Positions 26,235-35,820 of a DNA stretch of 64,000 nt are shown here, one piece after another. The DNA comes from Neorhodopirellula pilleata (lineage in GTDB: Bacteria; Planctomycetota; Planctomycetia; Pirellulales; Pirellulaceae). A model generated the notes under the pieces. It saw only the letters and a list, made by a program, of their open reading frames with translations, had not been told where the DNA came from and did not search any database. The stretch lies in NCBI RefSeq assembly GCF_007859915.1, contig NZ_SJPM01000001.1:1209086-1273085 (forward strand), in the 5' to 3' direction. The stretch's first letter is position 1; every line of letters starts with the position of its first letter. The translations under genes and the position numbers were made by a program.

Positions 26235-26297
26235 CTAATTGCTAATTGCTAATTGCTAATTGCTAATTGCTAATCGCTAATTGCTAATCGCTAATCG
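26235..26297. repeat. Heptamer array B (9 x CTAATTG/CTAATCG)
   Basis: Nine heptamers: five CTAATTG, then CTAATCG, CTAATTG and two CTAATCG. On the minus strand the units read CAATTAG and CGATTAG, so TAG recurs as in the array at 1535-1695. It starts 43 bp past the stop of the leftward gene at 26341. Confidence 0.93.
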
Positions 26298-26340
26298 CCA
26301 CCACCCTGCCGGGTCTCCGCCGAAGCGGCTGCGACCCAGC

Positions 26341-26898
26341 TTACTTTTGGGATCCGATCAAATTGGCCTGAGCGAGTTGGACTTCGGTGGCGACGAAGGG
26401 ATTGGTTTGGACCTTGCCGGGCGTGAAGGCATTGGCGACCTGCTGCGTTTGCCCACCGTTGGAGGCGTTCGAAACCGTCTCATCACTCGACGTGGATGCC
26501 GAGGGCACCGAATCGGATCGGCAGATAAAGGGGTTGCCGACCGGGCCGGAGTAATGGCGTGACCGCACGCCCGAAGCCCCCGGTTGACCGTGGTAACCTG
26601 CCGGGGCCGTCACTTGGGGCGGGGCCGCGAACGGGCTGATTCCGTAGGGACGGTAATGGCGGGTGCCGTAGTAGACCGGCGGATTGACGGAAAAATACGG
26701 CGGAGTCGCGACGCTGGACCGATACTGAATCCCGTAAGGTTGATAGAAACCGAACGGCTGAAAACCATACAATCCGGGCCCTTGAGCGTAGGAAGCACTT
26801 CCAAACGCCAGACTCGCCAAGGCGAACAGAGCGAGCGTCACCCAACGGTTCGAAATCGAGCGAGAGTTTTGGAAAAGAGAAGCCGATGCGCATTTCAT
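26341..26898 (-). CDS. Secreted Tyr/Pro/Gly-rich protein of unknown function
   Basis: A 185-residue protein with a signal peptide (WVTLALFALASLAFGSASYAQ, cleavage after AYAQ-like SYAQ at about 39). The mature part is rich in Tyr, Pro, Gly and Phe (YGFQPFGFYQPYGIQY, YYGTRHYRPYGISPF) and then Ser/Asn/Gln-rich. No catalytic motif is visible. Such composition suggests a wall or matrix component, which is an inference only. It starts 110 bp from the divergent glycosyltransferase gene and ends beside the heptamer arrays. Confidence 0.75.
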   Translation of the reverse strand: MKCASASLFQNSRSISNRWVTLALFALASLAFGSASYAQGPGLYGFQPFGFYQPYGIQYRSSVATPPYFSVNPPVYYGTRHYRPYGISPFAAPPQVTAPAGYHGQPGASGVRSRHYSGPVGNPFICRSDSVPSASTSSDETVSNASNGGQTQQVANAFTPGKVQTNPFVATEVQLAQANLIGSQK

Positions 26899-27009
26899 GG
26901 TGAGACTGCTTTTGTTGATAGACTAGGTGCGGGCATCCCCATGCCGACTCCACGTTAGTCACGACCTACAATCCTCGCAAATAAAACTATTGGCCGTTTT
27001 CGCACTTCT

Positions 27010-28215
27010 TTGCCGTCTTTTTCCTCCGCCAACTTGACTCTTGCCATTTCGTCCTCGTCGCCCGAACCGATATCGACACCACCGGCACGTGCTCTTCGCA
27101 TCGGCTGTGTCATCCATTCGCTCAACGGCGGAGGCGCCGAACGGGTGATGGCCGGACTGGTTTCCCGATTGGCCGACCGCGGGCACGCCGTTACGTTGAT
27201 CTCGCTCGATGATGGCCAGAGCGATCGGCACACCGTCTCCGAAACCGTCGCACGTCGACCACTTGATGTCATGTCGACGGTGGACCGTTGGGTCCCCACA
27301 TTCCAACGGCTTGCTCGTTTACGTCGTGCGGTAGGTAGCAACGCGTTTGACGTCGTCTTGTCATTTTGCGACGCGACAAACGTGTTAGTGCTTTTGGCGA
27401 CACGCGGGGATCGGTCGGCACCCCCGATCGTTGTCAGTGAACGAAGTGACCCCGCCTTTCAATCTCTCGGAAGGTTGAAAGAGTTCTTACGTAACCGGCT
27501 CTATGGCCGCGCTTCGCGCGTCGTATGCTTGAGCGACGAAGTCGCGACGACATTACATCATCGAACCGGCGTCAATCCGATCGTGATTCCCTCGGCCGTT
27601 GACCCCGTCAGCGAATCTCGCGATCTTCAATCTCGTGCGAGTCAACACGACGGCGAGCGATTGACGATCATCGCGGCGGGCCGACTCGAACACGAGAAAG
27701 GCTTCGATCGTTTACTCAACGCATTGGGGCATTTGAATCGAACCGATGGGATCGCTGACTGGCACTTGGAGATCTTAGGCGAAGGCAGTCAGCGAGACCG
27801 CTTAGTCGACTTGGCGGCGAGTCAGGGGGTCGCCGACCACGTGACGTTTCGCGGATGGGTTCGGCCGATCCAACCCAGTCTCCTGTCGTCGGATTTGTTT
27901 GTCCTGCCAAGTCGTTACGAAGGTTTTCCGTCGGCGATGCTTGAAGCGATGGCGTGCGGCGTCGCGGTCGTCGCCGTCGACGCCGGTGGCGGCGTCCGCG
28001 CGGCGATCGAACACAACGACAACGGATGGTTGGTCGAGAACAACGAGGCCGCACTCGCTGCGGGCATTGCGCATTTGGTGCGGAATCCAACGTTGCGTTC
28101 TCGATTGGCATCCAACGCATCGCGGATCAGCGATCGCTACTCGTGGGATACCATGGTCGACGCGTACGAACAAGTGCTCGTCGATGCTTATAGAAAATCG
28201 CCTACGGCGCGATAA
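27010..28215 (+). CDS. Glycosyltransferase family 4 protein
   Basis: A GT-B glycosyltransferase of about 400 residues. The N-terminal acceptor half begins RIGCVIHSLNGGGAERVMAGL with the glycine-rich loop, and the donor half contains GRLEHEKGFDRLL and the E-x7-E motif in EGFPSAMLEAMACGVAVVAVDAGG. It transfers a sugar from a nucleotide-sugar to a cell-surface or exported glycan; sugar and acceptor are unknown. No in-frame ATG precedes the fold, so the start is probably TTG 27010 or a nearby TTG. The next gene (GT-C-like membrane protein) is 95 bp downstream on the same strand. Confidence 0.9.
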   Translation: MPSFSSANLTLAISSSSPEPISTPPARALRIGCVIHSLNGGGAERVMAGLVSRLADRGHAVTLISLDDGQSDRHTVSETVARRPLDVMSTVDRWVPTFQRLARLRRAVGSNAFDVVLSFCDATNVLVLLATRGDRSAPPIVVSERSDPAFQSLGRLKEFLRNRLYGRASRVVCLSDEVATTLHHRTGVNPIVIPSAVDPVSESRDLQSRASQHDGERLTIIAAGRLEHEKGFDRLLNALGHLNRTDGIADWHLEILGEGSQRDRLVDLAASQGVADHVTFRGWVRPIQPSLLSSDLFVLPSRYEGFPSAMLEAMACGVAVVAVDAGGGVRAAIEHNDNGWLVENNEAALAAGIAHLVRNPTLRSRLASNASRISDRYSWDTMVDAYEQVLVDAYRKSPTAR

Positions 28216-28310
28216 TAAGAGCCTACCCAAAATTGCGGTCGACAAAACAAAGAGGCTCGTAGGCCGACAACAACTAAAACACCGAGATTATTGATGATCG
28301 GATTTTGCTC

Positions 28311-30059
28311 ATGGATCTGGTAACATCCTATCACCACTCCATTCTTGTGCCGCTTTTTGATGCGTTAGGGTCTGGTCGGAACACGATCTGGCAAGTTGCC
28401 TCCGTGATACTGTTCGGTTGGATGGCGTTTCTTTCCCTCGAGAAATACGCGCCGAAGAGACACTCTCGTTGGCTCTCCTCGGACTGGCACTACTGGCTTG
28501 CAATGATTGCCACGATTCTGATCGTTCGAAGCGCCTCTTGGACTTTCGGCGAAAGCAATGTTGACGAGTCAGAGTGGATGGCGGGTGCGATCAAGCTCAA
28601 AGACGGATATGCATTATGGGGAAATCATGATGCTCATACCAGCGGTCCGCTCATTGCTCAGACTCTTTATTTCTGGGACTTGGTTTTCGGAAACTTGAAT
28701 TATGGAACAGCCAAGCTATTGACTTGCCTGATTTGGACGGCAACTTGTGGTTTCACATACCTGACAATATCTCGAATGAGCGGAAGCCGAATCGCGAGGG
28801 TCTCTACAACTCCGCTTGTGTGGTGCATCGCTGCGCTACAATCAACTGATTTTGTGGGATACAACGGGGAACACCTACCCATATTGGTTCTTTCCGTTTC
28901 GACTTGGATCATGGCCAGCATTCATGATCGACTTCGAGAGCATGGAAGGGTTCATCCAGGGGCGCTGATTGCATTAGGCGCAGCACTTGGCTTGCTTCCA
29001 TTGACAAAACTACAAGCTGTCCCGATGGGGGTATTCCTTGGGGTAAGCGGGCTCTTCCTTCTCCGTTCGAACAGCGGATGGAAAACCCTGCTTTTGGCAG
29101 CCGCCTCACCTACACTGCTGTGGTTCGCTTATTTACTCGCAACCGATCAAGTGAAAGATTTTTCGACCTCATATGTTCTTGAGAACTTCAGCCACGCAAC
29201 GAGTCGCTCTTCGCTTTCGATGCTAGAGAGAGTCATCTATTTTCCGAGGGCTTGGCTCGGCTTGTTAGATGGCCGCTGGTTTGTTGTTGCAAGTCTTGGT
29301 TCGATATCCTTCGGGATTCTATATCGAATTCAAAACTTCCGAGATTTCGTGTTCGTGAGTGACTTTAAAATCGCATTATGGGCGATGTCCTACGTGCTCG
29401 TCGCGTGTTACTGCGTGATTCAAACGGGATCTTTCTATAAACACTATTATCTTTTCTTACTTCATCCGCTAGCGATCGCTTCCGCGGCAGTTCATACTTT
29501 CATTTTGAATTCTCTCGCCGACCGCAGGGGCGCGATCTTAGCCGTCTTTTACGTTTTGATGTGCTATGCAAGTTCGCTACTGCCAATCTATCGAGGAAAT
29601 CTGTTTTTAAAAGATTTTTCTTTCATTCAGTCGCAACAATCGAACCTTTCGGAAGTCTCTCGTGAAATCAATCGTATTGCGGACAAAGGGACTAAGTTGG
29701 CTGTATGGGGTTGGATGCCCAGGATCTATGTTGAAACAGGATTACCGATGGCAACCAAAGTCGCCCATACTTTCAACGTTTCAACACCCGGTCCGAATCA
29801 AGCCTATTTCGTCGGACGTTATGCTGATTCCCTGATGAGCCATGACAAGGTTATTTTCGTAGACACCACCGGCAGTTTTGACTGTGATTTCTTGCCAGCA
29901 GAGTCTCATTCGCATCGACAAACACCGCCAATCAAACGCATTATCGATCGCGAGTTCACTTTTGTTGGGCAATGGAGAGGTTGTGCGGTCTATCACAAAG
30001 ACGCTGCGAATACAATTTCGGTTAGTGACGACGCGGTTTCTCTTCAAGACTCCAAATAG
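28311..30059 (+). CDS. Polytopic membrane protein, GT-C glycosyltransferase-like
   Basis: About 582 residues with roughly ten membrane spans and a C-terminal soluble tail. An acidic loop after the second span (ESNVDESEW) fits the Asp/Glu catalytic loop of GT-C enzymes that use lipid-linked sugars (GT39/ArnT-like), but overall similarity cannot be shown by eye. ATG 28311 is used; the ORF is open two codons further to a TTG. Codon use is more A/T-rich than neighbouring genes (many ATT, TTT, AAT and TAT codons), suggesting horizontal acquisition. With the preceding GT4 gene it forms a small surface-glycan cluster. Confidence 0.75.
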   Translation: MDLVTSYHHSILVPLFDALGSGRNTIWQVASVILFGWMAFLSLEKYAPKRHSRWLSSDWHYWLAMIATILIVRSASWTFGESNVDESEWMAGAIKLKDGYALWGNHDAHTSGPLIAQTLYFWDLVFGNLNYGTAKLLTCLIWTATCGFTYLTISRMSGSRIARVSTTPLVWCIAALQSTDFVGYNGEHLPILVLSVSTWIMASIHDRLREHGRVHPGALIALGAALGLLPLTKLQAVPMGVFLGVSGLFLLRSNSGWKTLLLAAASPTLLWFAYLLATDQVKDFSTSYVLENFSHATSRSSLSMLERVIYFPRAWLGLLDGRWFVVASLGSISFGILYRIQNFRDFVFVSDFKIALWAMSYVLVACYCVIQTGSFYKHYYLFLLHPLAIASAAVHTFILNSLADRRGAILAVFYVLMCYASSLLPIYRGNLFLKDFSFIQSQQSNLSEVSREINRIADKGTKLAVWGWMPRIYVETGLPMATKVAHTFNVSTPGPNQAYFVGRYADSLMSHDKVIFVDTTGSFDCDFLPAESHSHRQTPPIKRIIDREFTFVGQWRGCAVYHKDAANTISVSDDAVSLQDSK

Positions 30060-30171
30060 CGGGTCTGACGGGCGGTTGGCAAGCAACTCGCTCTGAATGA
30101 ATGCTTGGCGAGTGGAGATGGGTTACAATGGAACGTCCCGCCTCGCTCCCGCCCATCCAACCCGCCGCCTC

Positions 30172-32319
30172 ATGAGAAAACCGAAACCTTGCCGCCGTGC
30201 CCGTTGGTGCTCGTCCGGTGACGAAGCCCTGTCTGATTTCACGCTGTTGTTGTCAGCAGTTTTGGGGATGTTCTTCACCACCACCCTTAGCTGCGCAGAT
30301 GATGCATGGCAACGCACTTTGGCGTCGGCGTTGGAACACCACTGTGTCCATTGTCACGGACAAGACGGCCACGCCGAAAGCGACGTGAACTTGGTTTCGA
30401 TGGATGCCGAGACGCTTTCAACCCAAGTCGAGTTGGTTCAACAGTTGATCGATGTATTGGATCAACACGAGATGCCGCCCGCAGATGAACCGGATCTGAA
30501 TTCTGATGTGCGACGATCTCTGGTCGAAGGGCTGAAGACAATTCGCGACCAGTCGGCAGCGCCGCGAAGTTACGTCAAGACTCCGATTCGAAGAATGAAT
30601 CGTTTTCAGTACAACAACGCAGTGCAAGATCTGTTTGAACTTCGGTGCATTGTCTTCACGCTTCCCGAACGCATGATGCGAGCCCACCGAGGATACTTCG
30701 ATCCGTCAACGGGAAAGATGCCCGACGTCGTCTACGTCGGTAGCCGACCGTTGGGAAAGTCACAAATGATCGAACCGCGCCTTGAGGGTGTCGCCGCCTT
30801 TCCTCAAGACTTGCGAGCCGAACATGGGTTCGACAATCGAGGTGACCACCTTTCGCTTTCGCCGCTATTGATGCAGTCGTTTTTGAACCTCGGAGATTCG
30901 ATCACCGATAGTCGTGATTTTAATTCGATCAACGTCGGTATTTGGAATTCCTTCTTCCGATCGCCCAAGGTGCGTCTGGAGCGTGAACCATTGCGGGCCG
31001 AGATCCAGGCTCGCGTCAATCCGTTTCTTCGCCGCGCGTTTCGTGGCCGCGTGGACACCCCAACGAGTGATCGCTACGTCGGCTTTGCATTGTCGCAAAT
31101 GGATCAGGGTGCTGATTTCACCGAGGCAATGAAACGGGTAGCCGCCGCCGCGCTCGCGTCACCTCGATTCTTGTATCTCTACGATACCAATCACGGAGCA
31201 AACGAACTCAACAATCAAGATGGCCGGACGTATCGGATCGACGATCATGAATTCGCGTCGCGACTTTCTTTTTTCTTATGGGGCAGCTCGCCAGATATTG
31301 CGTTGTTGGACTTGGCCGACGCGGGGCGACTGAGCCAGCCGGACGTTGTCGACGAACAGGTCGATCGAATGTTTCGAGACAACAATCTCAAACGATTCTG
31401 TGATAGCTTTCCGTCTCAGTGGCTGCAGTTGGAACGCATCATTTCATCGGTTCCCGACCGCGAAAAGTTTGATGATTTCTATTTCGCCAAGTACCGCAAA
31501 AGCATGCACATGATGATGGAACCGCTGCTGCTTTTCGAGACCATCTTGATCGAGAATCGCCCGATTATCGAATTGATAGATCCCTCGTTCACTTATCGCA
31601 GTGGTTTGCTCGAATCTTTTTACGGTGACTTGGCAACCGTCAGCGAGAGCGACCGAACCAAGCCGAGCGGCGAGGTCGGGATAGCCACTTTCACTCGCCG
31701 GCCGATTACCGATCGACGTACCGGCGGCGTGATTACCAACGCAGCGGTGATGACGATGACATCAGGGCCTCATCGGACGCAACCGATCACCCGAGGTGCT
31801 TGGATCGCGACGGCCATTTTCAACGACCCGCCTGATCCGCCGCCGGCCGATGTACCACCGCTGGCCGAAAAGCCAGCCGCCGACGAAGCCGACATGACGC
31901 TGCGTGAGCGATTGGCGATTCATCGTCAGCGTGCGGATTGCCGCGGTTGTCACGAACAGATCGATCCGCTCGGATTCGCGTTGGAGAACTTCGATCCGGT
32001 CGGACGCTGGCGCGATCTCTATGACAATGATCGCGAAATCGACGTCAGCGGCCAATTGTTTCGCAAGCACGACTTCGTCGACGTGATTCAGTTCAAGGAT
32101 GCGATCGTGGCCGAACAACGCCGTTTCGCTCGAGCGTTCACCGAACACCTGCTATCGTTCGCATTGGCCCGGTCCCTGGGGCCCGCCGATCAGATTGCGA
32201 TCGAGAAGATTGTCCGGGATGCCGAACAAGATGACTATCGGATTCAAGACTTGATCAAGCACATCATTCACAGCGAACCGTTCCAAACCGCAACCTATTC
32301 TTCCGGGACATCAACATGA
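30172..32319 (+). CDS. Planctomycete DUF1587/DUF1592/DUF1588/DUF1585 cytochrome-like protein
   Basis: An exported protein of about 715 residues. After a signal segment (TLLLSAVLGMFFTTTLSCADD) it has a cytochrome-type heme motif CVHCHG, then DUF1587-like (PIRRMNRFQYNNAVQDLF), DUF1592-like (FLWGSSPD...DEQVDRMF), DUF1588-like (TRRPITDRRTGGVITNAAVMT) and DUF1585-like regions, with a second CxxCH in CRGCHEQIDPLGFALENFD. I used ATG 30172 (MRKPKPCRRARW); the frame is open to 30097. It overlaps the DUF1552 gene by 4 bp, the standard planctomycete pairing. Electron transfer coupled to polymer oxidation has been proposed for the family but not established. Confidence 0.9.
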   Translation: MRKPKPCRRARWCSSGDEALSDFTLLLSAVLGMFFTTTLSCADDAWQRTLASALEHHCVHCHGQDGHAESDVNLVSMDAETLSTQVELVQQLIDVLDQHEMPPADEPDLNSDVRRSLVEGLKTIRDQSAAPRSYVKTPIRRMNRFQYNNAVQDLFELRCIVFTLPERMMRAHRGYFDPSTGKMPDVVYVGSRPLGKSQMIEPRLEGVAAFPQDLRAEHGFDNRGDHLSLSPLLMQSFLNLGDSITDSRDFNSINVGIWNSFFRSPKVRLEREPLRAEIQARVNPFLRRAFRGRVDTPTSDRYVGFALSQMDQGADFTEAMKRVAAAALASPRFLYLYDTNHGANELNNQDGRTYRIDDHEFASRLSFFLWGSSPDIALLDLADAGRLSQPDVVDEQVDRMFRDNNLKRFCDSFPSQWLQLERIISSVPDREKFDDFYFAKYRKSMHMMMEPLLLFETILIENRPIIELIDPSFTYRSGLLESFYGDLATVSESDRTKPSGEVGIATFTRRPITDRRTGGVITNAAVMTMTSGPHRTQPITRGAWIATAIFNDPPDPPPADVPPLAEKPAADEADMTLRERLAIHRQRADCRGCHEQIDPLGFALENFDPVGRWRDLYDNDREIDVSGQLFRKHDFVDVIQFKDAIVAEQRRFARAFTEHLLSFALARSLGPADQIAIEKIVRDAEQDDYRIQDLIKHIIHSEPFQTATYSSGTST

Positions 32320-33671
32320 ATTCATGGCATCGAAGAACGTTTCTCCGAGGTCTAGGCGGCAGCGTGTTGGCGTTGCCGTGGATGGAAAGTCTGGCTCGTG
32401 GTGCGACCGACAACCAAGCGATCCCGTTGCGGATGGTTCATTACTACGTCCCGATCGGCGTGGTCCGGAGGGGCTTCTTTCCAGGCGAAGCGAATGATGT
32501 GATCCCCAAAGGCAATTTGGGAAACGTGATGACTTCCTTGGGAAAACAAGATCCGTTCTACAGCGTCAAGCCGCTCGAGGAACTCACGCCGACGATGCAG
32601 CCGTTGGAACCGGTCCGTGACAAAATCAATTTGATTACCGGTATGGACCGTACGTTCCAGCAAGGAACCGACGTCCACGCCCAGTGCGCGTCGTGCTATC
32701 TCAGCAGCGCCGTGCCGTACACGATCCAAGGGACCGCATGGCCGCTTGATCGAACGCTCGATCACATCGTCGCCGATCACATCGGGCAAAACACTCCGTT
32801 CGCAACGCTCGAATTCAGTTGCAACAGCCACCACGACAACAAAGAATCCATTTACTTCGACAATATCTCGTGGTACGGCAGCGGTCATCTCGCGCCTTCA
32901 ATTCGTGATCCACAAAAAATGTATCGGCGTCTGTTCTCAACGTCACAAAATGAACGTTTTCGCGACGTGACCGATCTGGTGTTGTCGGACGCACGGCAGT
33001 TGCAACAAGACCTTAGTTACGGCGACCGGCAGAAGTTTCAAGAGTACTTCGACTCCGTTCGGACGATCGAAAAGCAAATGGACCGGCTTGCCGAAATGAA
33101 ATCGGAGTTAGCGAAAGTGGACTTTGATGAGCCGGCCGATGCCTATCTTCCTCGGGGTGAGTACATCCGATTGATGGGTGATTTGATGGTCGTGGCACTG
33201 CAGACCGGATTGACCAATGTGGCAACCTTCATGGTCGGCCCCGAACGTTGGGACACCCCGTACATGTTCGAGGGTTTGTTCGACAAGCCTCGGAGTCATC
33301 ACCAGATGTCGCACAACCAAACCAAAATGATCGACGACTTGTTAAAAGTGGATCGCTTTCACATGGAGCAATTCGTTTACTTGATTCGACGAATGGATGG
33401 TATCCAACAAGCCGACGGATCATCGCTTTTGGACAACACATTGATGACCTATGGCAGCGGACTCGGTGACGGTTCAACGCACCAGTACAATGATCTACCG
33501 ATCATTGTCGCCGGAGGATCACATCGCGTTCAGTCCGGACAACACATCAATCTTCCCGAAGGAACCCCGCTGGCAAACCTGTGGTTAACGCAGGCCAGAC
33601 TGATGGGACTGCCGTTGGAGCGTTTCGCCGATAGTACCGGCACCGTCGACGCTTTGGTGGCCGAGCGATAG
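32316..33671 (+). CDS. DUF1552 family exported protein
   Basis: A 451-residue protein starting with a twin-arginine signal (HRRTFLRGLGGSVLALPWME). The body matches DUF1552 layout: VHYYVPIGVVRRGFFPG near the start, ITGMDRTFQQGTDVHAQCASCYLSS, and TLMTYGSGLGDGSTHQYNDLPIIVAG close to the C-terminus, recalling the DUF1501/alkaline-phosphatase-like fold. Tat export suggests a folded or cofactor-bearing periplasmic protein. It is translationally coupled to the preceding cytochrome-like gene, so they probably form one complex or pathway; the reaction is unknown. Confidence 0.92.
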   Translation: MNSWHRRTFLRGLGGSVLALPWMESLARGATDNQAIPLRMVHYYVPIGVVRRGFFPGEANDVIPKGNLGNVMTSLGKQDPFYSVKPLEELTPTMQPLEPVRDKINLITGMDRTFQQGTDVHAQCASCYLSSAVPYTIQGTAWPLDRTLDHIVADHIGQNTPFATLEFSCNSHHDNKESIYFDNISWYGSGHLAPSIRDPQKMYRRLFSTSQNERFRDVTDLVLSDARQLQQDLSYGDRQKFQEYFDSVRTIEKQMDRLAEMKSELAKVDFDEPADAYLPRGEYIRLMGDLMVVALQTGLTNVATFMVGPERWDTPYMFEGLFDKPRSHHQMSHNQTKMIDDLLKVDRFHMEQFVYLIRRMDGIQQADGSSLLDNTLMTYGSGLGDGSTHQYNDLPIIVAGGSHRVQSGQHINLPEGTPLANLWLTQARLMGLPLERFADSTGTVDALVAER

Positions 33672-33724
33672 CTCGATCAACTAAGAAAGATATCGGTTTC
33701 GGTTAACGTCGACGTCCTGACTTT

Positions 33725-34468
33725 TTATTTCTCCAACGCGGCGAACTGCTTCGCGGTCAATTCGGCGATTCCTTTCTTACCCAGTGCCAACATCCGGACG
33801 AGTTGCTCGTCGCCGAATGTTGCCTCTTCGCCGGTTCCTTGAATTTCGATGAATCGTCCGTCGCCGGTCATGACGATGTTCATGTCCACATCGGCGGCTG
33901 AATCGAGTAGGTAGTCCAAGTCCAGGACCACGTCGTCGCCGATCACACCCACGCTAATCGCGGCAACACTTTTTGGCAAAACCGCTTGCGGGTCGACCGG
34001 TGGTAATGCACCGATAACGGGCATTGCAGCTAATTGTTTCACTGCCAGTGACAAGGCAATGAACCCACCCGTAATCGAAGCCGTTCGTGTGCCCCCGTCG
34101 GCCTGCAATACGTCGCAATCCACCGTGATCATTCGCTCGCCCAAAGCGTTGAGATCGATGATCGCCCGTAGGCTGCGACCGATCAAGCGTTGAATCTCTG
34201 TGGTCCGCCCGTCGACTTTGCCATCACGATCACGGCGTTTTCGAGGACTCGTGCTGCCGGGCAGCATGTTGTACTCCGCCGTCACCCAGCCCTTCCCTTT
34301 GCCTTCCATCCACGGCGGGACGCCACGCTCGATCGACGCAGTGCAAAGCACGATCGTTTTGCCGCTGCGATACAGCACGCTGGCGGGATTCGATTCAAGA
34401 TAACCGCACTGGATCTGCACCTCACGGAGTTGATCGTGAGGCCGAGTCGGTTCGTTGGAAAGGGTCAT
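33725..34468 (-). CDS. rph: Ribonuclease PH
   Basis: A 247-residue phosphorolytic 3'-exoribonuclease that trims tRNA 3' ends. Motifs are GKTIVLCTASIERGVPPW, GWVTAEYNMLPGSTSPRKRRD, GRTTEIQRLIGRSLRAIID and DCDVLQADGGTRTASITG, which include the phosphate-binding and catalytic residues. ATG 34468 gives the normal family length; the ORF is open 45 codons upstream into the transporter gene. The gene starts 14 bp after the Nramp-like gene and is probably co-transcribed. Confidence 0.95.
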   Translation of the reverse strand: MTLSNEPTRPHDQLREVQIQCGYLESNPASVLYRSGKTIVLCTASIERGVPPWMEGKGKGWVTAEYNMLPGSTSPRKRRDRDGKVDGRTTEIQRLIGRSLRAIIDLNALGERMITVDCDVLQADGGTRTASITGGFIALSLAVKQLAAMPVIGALPPVDPQAVLPKSVAAISVGVIGDDVVLDLDYLLDSAADVDMNIVMTGDGRFIEIQGTGEEATFGDEQLVRMLALGKKGIAELTAKQFAALEK

Positions 34469-34482
34469 GAAAGTCCTGATGT

Positions 34483-35769
34483 TTAATGAAGCAACGACCA
34501 CAGCGTTCGAAATGAAAGCACGAACACCACCGCGGTACCGGCAACCACGCTGACGTAAAGCGTCTTGGAAATGCGATGACTTCGCAACGACCACAAGTGC
34601 CATAACAAAACGATCGCAAGAATCGGAAACGCGAGCACGGTCAGTGACTGAGCCACGACGATGAACTTAACAAGATTCATCCCCGACAACGAGGCGAGTG
34701 CCGCGATCGCAAATCCGACCAACAGTACCGCGACGGTGGCTCGACGAACCGCCGCCGAATCAAATTCACTGGGTTTGCCGATCGCGTCAACGAAGACGAC
34801 CCCACCGATCAACGCATTGACCACGAACGAACTGACCGCGCCGGCGAATACGCCGACGGAGAAAATAATGCTAGCCCATTTGCCGAACAACGGTTCCATC
34901 TGCGACGCCACCGCCGTGGCACTGGTCAATTCGCTGACGTCGACCCTCCCGTGCAAGGCCGCCGCCGAGGTAATGAAAAGAATCATTGTCATGGCGGCCA
35001 ACGCACCGATCCCCACGACCGCATCGAGCACACCGGTTCGCAATTCGGACGCGTCCCATCCTTTCTCGCGAACCTGGTACGTTTGAAAGAACGCACCGGC
35101 GACCGAGAACGTCGTCGCGAACAAAGCCGCAATGCCCAACCATGATATCGTCGCATTGCTTGTCGGTCCGCTCACCTCGGGCAATTGAGGAACGAGCCCG
35201 CCAGCGATTCCCGACAACGACGGGGATGCCGCCCACATGCTTGCCCCGAACGCCACCAGCATAACGCCGACCAACAAGGTCATCCCCGTCTCCAAACGGC
35301 GGTACAATCCCGTCTTGCCCGCCAATAGAATTCCGATGACAAGGACGTTGAAGAGCAATAGACCCAATACCGCTTTCCAAGGCGACACGACTGAAACGTT
35401 GGACTCGGGCATCAAACCGTCCCAAGCCATTAACATGGCGTTATTATTGGACGCTTGAAATAAAGTGATCGCGACGAGCAACGACAAACCCACCAACCAA
35501 GCCGCCGGACGCCCGAAATGAACCGCGATCTTTTGACACGGCGTTTGTCGGTCCAAAACGCCGATCGTCATTGCCGCGACGGTCATCCCCATCATCAATA
35601 AACCAGCCAACGGAACGACCCACAGCAACGCGTATCCGAACTCGCATCCGACCCGGCTAGCGTTGACGATGCTTCCCGGCCCCAATACAACGGCGGCCAC
35701 GATGATCGTCGGACCCAAACGTCCTAAACGGGACCACCAGGTTCGCTCCGGTTTCGACGTTAAACTCAT
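34483..35769 (-). CDS. Nramp-like transporter with non-canonical metal site
   Basis: A 428-residue polytopic protein with about eleven spans and the Nramp layout: RLGPTIIVAAVVLGPGSIVNASRVG at span 1, then GYALLWVVPLAGLLMM and SFVVNALIGGVVFVDAIG late in the protein. In canonical Nramp/MntH transporters span 1 has DPGN and span 6 has MPH; here span 1 reads GPGS and span 6 reads AAMTMILFITSAA, so the usual Asp, Asn and His are missing. It may carry another ion (some Nramp-related proteins carry Mg) or have a different role. It is upstream of rph on the same strand and divergent from nagB. Confidence 0.82.
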   Translation of the reverse strand: MSLTSKPERTWWSRLGRLGPTIIVAAVVLGPGSIVNASRVGCEFGYALLWVVPLAGLLMMGMTVAAMTIGVLDRQTPCQKIAVHFGRPAAWLVGLSLLVAITLFQASNNNAMLMAWDGLMPESNVSVVSPWKAVLGLLLFNVLVIGILLAGKTGLYRRLETGMTLLVGVMLVAFGASMWAASPSLSGIAGGLVPQLPEVSGPTSNATISWLGIAALFATTFSVAGAFFQTYQVREKGWDASELRTGVLDAVVGIGALAAMTMILFITSAAALHGRVDVSELTSATAVASQMEPLFGKWASIIFSVGVFAGAVSSFVVNALIGGVVFVDAIGKPSEFDSAAVRRATVAVLLVGFAIAALASLSGMNLVKFIVVAQSLTVLAFPILAIVLLWHLWSLRSHRISKTLYVSVVAGTAVVFVLSFRTLWSLLH

Positions 35770-35820
35770 TCTCTTTTCTCGCTCACGTATTTTTTCAAAC
35801 GTTTATTTTGAGAGTCTAAC

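Larger units (their letters stand above)
26028..26340. other. Intergenic region carrying heptamer arrays
   Basis: About 310 bp between the fumC start and the stop of the Tyr/Pro-rich protein gene, both on the minus strand. It must contain the fumC promoter on the left; the rest is the two heptamer arrays. Confidence 0.7.

Noticed and set aside
28480-28500. Sigma-54-type -24/-12 promoter (TGGCAC followed by TTGC)
   Set aside because: The spacing is two bases too long and it lies inside a coding region, so it is probably chance.
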